Below are positions 61,776 through 64,000 of a DNA stretch of 64,000 nt, in pieces. This DNA is from Myotis daubentonii (Eukaryota; Chordata; Mammalia; Chiroptera; Vespertilionidae): contig NC_081848.1 of the NCBI RefSeq assembly GCF_963259705.1, positions 55,610,895-55,674,894 on the forward strand, in the 5' to 3' direction. The notes beneath the pieces were generated by a model. It made no database searches. It was not told the DNA's origin and saw nothing but the letters and a program-made list of their open reading frames with translations. Positions within the stretch are counted from its first letter, which is position 1, and the number at the start of each line of letters is the position of its first letter. Both the position numbers and the translations under genes were made by a program.

Positions 61776-62370
61776 TGGGGCTTCCTTGCAATGAGCTCAA
61801 AGATTTCCTCAATCACAGAAGATCATGATAGATCTTAGATAGTGACTTAGATATTGATTTTGTTTTTTCTTAAAGAAACTTCAGCTCAGTCCTCTAGCTC
61901 AGTGGTCATAAAATACAAACTAGAAAGTGTGAACAATAAAGCTTTATCAGGATGTTCACAGAGCTTAGTTTGAGCCTGGTATTCAGATAAGAACTTCTCT
62001 GTTTATCTTGGTATAGAGAGGGAGCCAGGGCCAAGATTGGGACCAGGAAAAGCCTGACTAGAGATCTTTGCCTAGTAAAGACTTGTTTAACCAAACTAAT
62101 CAAGGTTTCTCTCTTAGATACCATGAATATAAAATAGAGAAGACTGTTCATTTGGTGGTAGGACCAGAAAGTGGAAGGGAAAAAGTCTGGTATGCAGTAG
62201 AGGCCATAGTCAACAGTGCCATGAGTCCGCAGGCCATGAGTAAGTACACCCATGAGTCAGCAGAAGCCAAGAGTCACCAAGCATGCTCATAAACAGAAGG
62301 TATGAATAATTGAGACATGATAAAGACATACAGAAAAGAGATTTCTGTATGTGGTAGGGGCTGGCATGGA
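61776..62370. other. Intergenic, repeat family not recognised
   Basis: Includes 'atgagtccgcaggccatgag' and 'catgagtcagcagaagcc', an irregular internal duplication near 62220-62270. No gene is seen. Confidence 0.35.
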
Positions 62371-62384
62371 AAAAGCAACAAATT

Positions 62385-62560
62385 TGTGGTGCTGTAAAGA
62401 GGTTGCTAGATAGTGAATATTTTAGGCTTTGCGGGCTAAGAGGCAATATGAAAGCTATTTTACATGGGTGCTTATATAACCACTAAAATATAACCATTTA
62501 ATAATATGTTTGGCCCATGAACTATGGTTTGGTAACTACCATTGTTGGTCCAGGGATGGG
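62385..62560. mobile_element. hAT-Charlie-like relic (probable)
   Basis: 'gaatattttaggctttgcgg', 'gctattttacatgggtgc' and 'tggcccatgaactatggttt' resemble the Charlie/MER1 group. It is truncated and diverged. Confidence 0.6.
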
Positions 62561-64000
62561 TATGTGACCCAAAATTGCCCAATTAGACTCAAGAGAAAGA
62601 CTTAATTCCATGGTTGGGGAGAGATTGTTTTTCTCTTTCCCATTAAACTGAATAAAGAGGGGAAAATCCCCCTTTCTTGTGGCAGCTATCGTATAACTAG
62701 GAAGTACCCATCGTACGGCATGGAGCAAGGCAAGCTGAGAAACAAAAAGAACCTGAATCCTCCATGGTGTGGCTGAGCTGCTGAGTCAACCTGTCCTGAG
62801 GCCCACTTCACCTCTGAACGTCTCATTATGTGAGTTCATAAATGCTCTCATTGTTTGATTCAGTTTGAGCTGGGTTTTCTGGTACATGTAGCCAAACGCA
62901 TCCTGCACCCATATAATCAGTCTCCATTAGTGAATGAATCTCTACTTCATGAAAACAGAAACAAGCAGCCTCACATAAGCAAGAACCTAATAAGAATGGG
63001 CGCCCATTAACCTTGACTTTTAGACTTAGCCACATAGCCTCTCCTCACTCTCCAGTGACCTTACAAACTGATCCTTGACTTTGGCTCAAGTACAGAGGGA
63101 GGAAGATAGAAGACCAAGTTCCTCAAGTCCCTGGCTCATGACCCTGGAACCTCCTGTTTTCAGGGACTTACGTCCTGACAGGCCAAGCGGGTTGTCCCTC
63201 ATCTCTAGAGGCAGCCAGGGGAGGAGTAGAAGTGCCAGGAAATGGTTTCCATGGTTGTGGGACAAGGAGAGGAAGGACTAGGGTGGTGGATGGACACTTG
63301 GTATGCGATGGGAAGGAAAGACTGTAGATTCTGAGGGGCCAGAACTGGTCACCGGAGGGATTTCTGTTGTCTTGCCCTTCCTTGGAAACCCTTTTGGCCA
63401 TTTCCTCCTTCAGCCCCTCCCCACAGCTACATCAACTCCCCCCACATCCGTCATCCTGAGCCTTGCTCCAATTACCACTCTTTCTCCAGTCCCAGTTGGG
63501 CTGGAAATCAAGGAAGGGAGAAGGCATAATTTTAGGCCTGTTTTGGGAAAGGGTGTAAAGAAAGGGTTGGTGGAAGAGAGAAAGGAAGTGGAGGCTTTTG
63601 AAATGAAAGCCGGGCCAAGCTCATCAGAGATTAACGTAGGAGAAGCCCAGCTTGTCTGATAGGGCCCAGATGGTGGGCAGACTTGCAGAGGCTGCTGACG
63701 GATCCTGATGGTCCCCAGCCTGCCTCCCACTTCTCATCCTCATCTTGGAGAAAACGGTGCAGGCCTGGACCTCCTGGGGAAGCTGGGGGCTGCCCCAGGG
63801 CTGTCACCAGACCAGGTGGGGCCCTCTTTACTCTTGTTGCCTGTATACATGGGTGTGCACATGCCCACAGACACACTCACACACAGAAAAGGGAAGAGAA
63901 CAGACATTTGACCCAGCCCTTTCTTCCATGGGAAGCCTGGCCCAGAGGAGAAAGGCCCCAAAGCACATTCTGATCTTGTTCACTAGCTGGAAGTTGGTAA
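62561..64000. other. Intergenic, no gene or named repeat recognised
   Basis: No exon-like frames with splice signals and no transposon ends. Human synteny would place MYOD1 tens of kb further on, beyond the window. Confidence 0.35.

Overview
This is a mammalian genomic window, almost certainly from a vespertilionid bat. The host signal comes from its repeats: tRNA-derived Ves SINEs, rolling-circle Helitrons of the HeliBat type (5' TC, 3' CTAG with a GTGCACGAATTTCGTGCAC-like hairpin, inserted between A and T), and several recent non-autonomous hAT transposons with 8-bp target duplications, one of them SPIN-like. This combination is known from Myotis and relatives. MIR, L2, MER5A and old L1M relics give the usual placental background.

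One protein-coding gene can be supported: the 3' two thirds of otogelin (OTOG) on the + strand. I resolve 33 coding exons from 6296 to the stop codon at 49815-49817. All have GT-AG borders and matching codon phases. Joined, they give one uninterrupted frame of 1,999 residues plus the tail of a split codon. The N-terminal part (about 930 residues in human otogelin, which is 2,925 residues long) lies upstream of the window. Domain order in the window: end of a TIL domain; VWD3 and C8; a 9-codon mini-exon; an AbfB-type beta-trefoil; a TIL-like module; a Pro/Thr/Ser-rich mucin-like stretch in a single 1,787-bp exon; VWD4, C8 and TIL; a run of small VWC-like cysteine modules; and a C-terminal cystine knot. 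Otogelin is a secreted glycoprotein of the inner-ear acellular gels (tectorial membrane, otoconial membranes, cupulae) and a human deafness gene. Residue numbers below count from the first complete codon in the window (6297).

Layout: 1-6295 is an upstream OTOG intron dominated by an antisense L1M copy with a nested Helitron. 6296-13494 encodes VWD3/C8. 13495-18932 is a large intron holding a very young, non-coding, class II (ERVK-like) LTR element in antisense. 18933-28457 encodes the AbfB and TIL-like parts, with two hAT elements, a 400-bp polypyrimidine tract and a SPIN-like element in the introns. 28883-30669 is the mucin-like exon. 31534-49817 encodes VWD4 to the cystine knot, interrupted by Ves SINEs, a 1.04-kb Helitron and a small hAT. 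49818 to about 51150 is the likely 3' UTR. 51150-64000 is intergenic, in human the side facing MYOD1. It holds an L1 3'-end fragment, a long (AT)n tract, two Helitrons and a 4.3-kb scrambled L1; I see no second gene.

There is no CRISPR array, operon or microbial system. The items most worth a second look are the near-intact LTR element with its U5-seeded internal tandem repeats, the L1 3' UTR carrying a misplaced piece of reverse-transcriptase sequence, the SPIN-like element, and the fast-evolving mucin-like exon of a hearing gene in an echolocating lineage.
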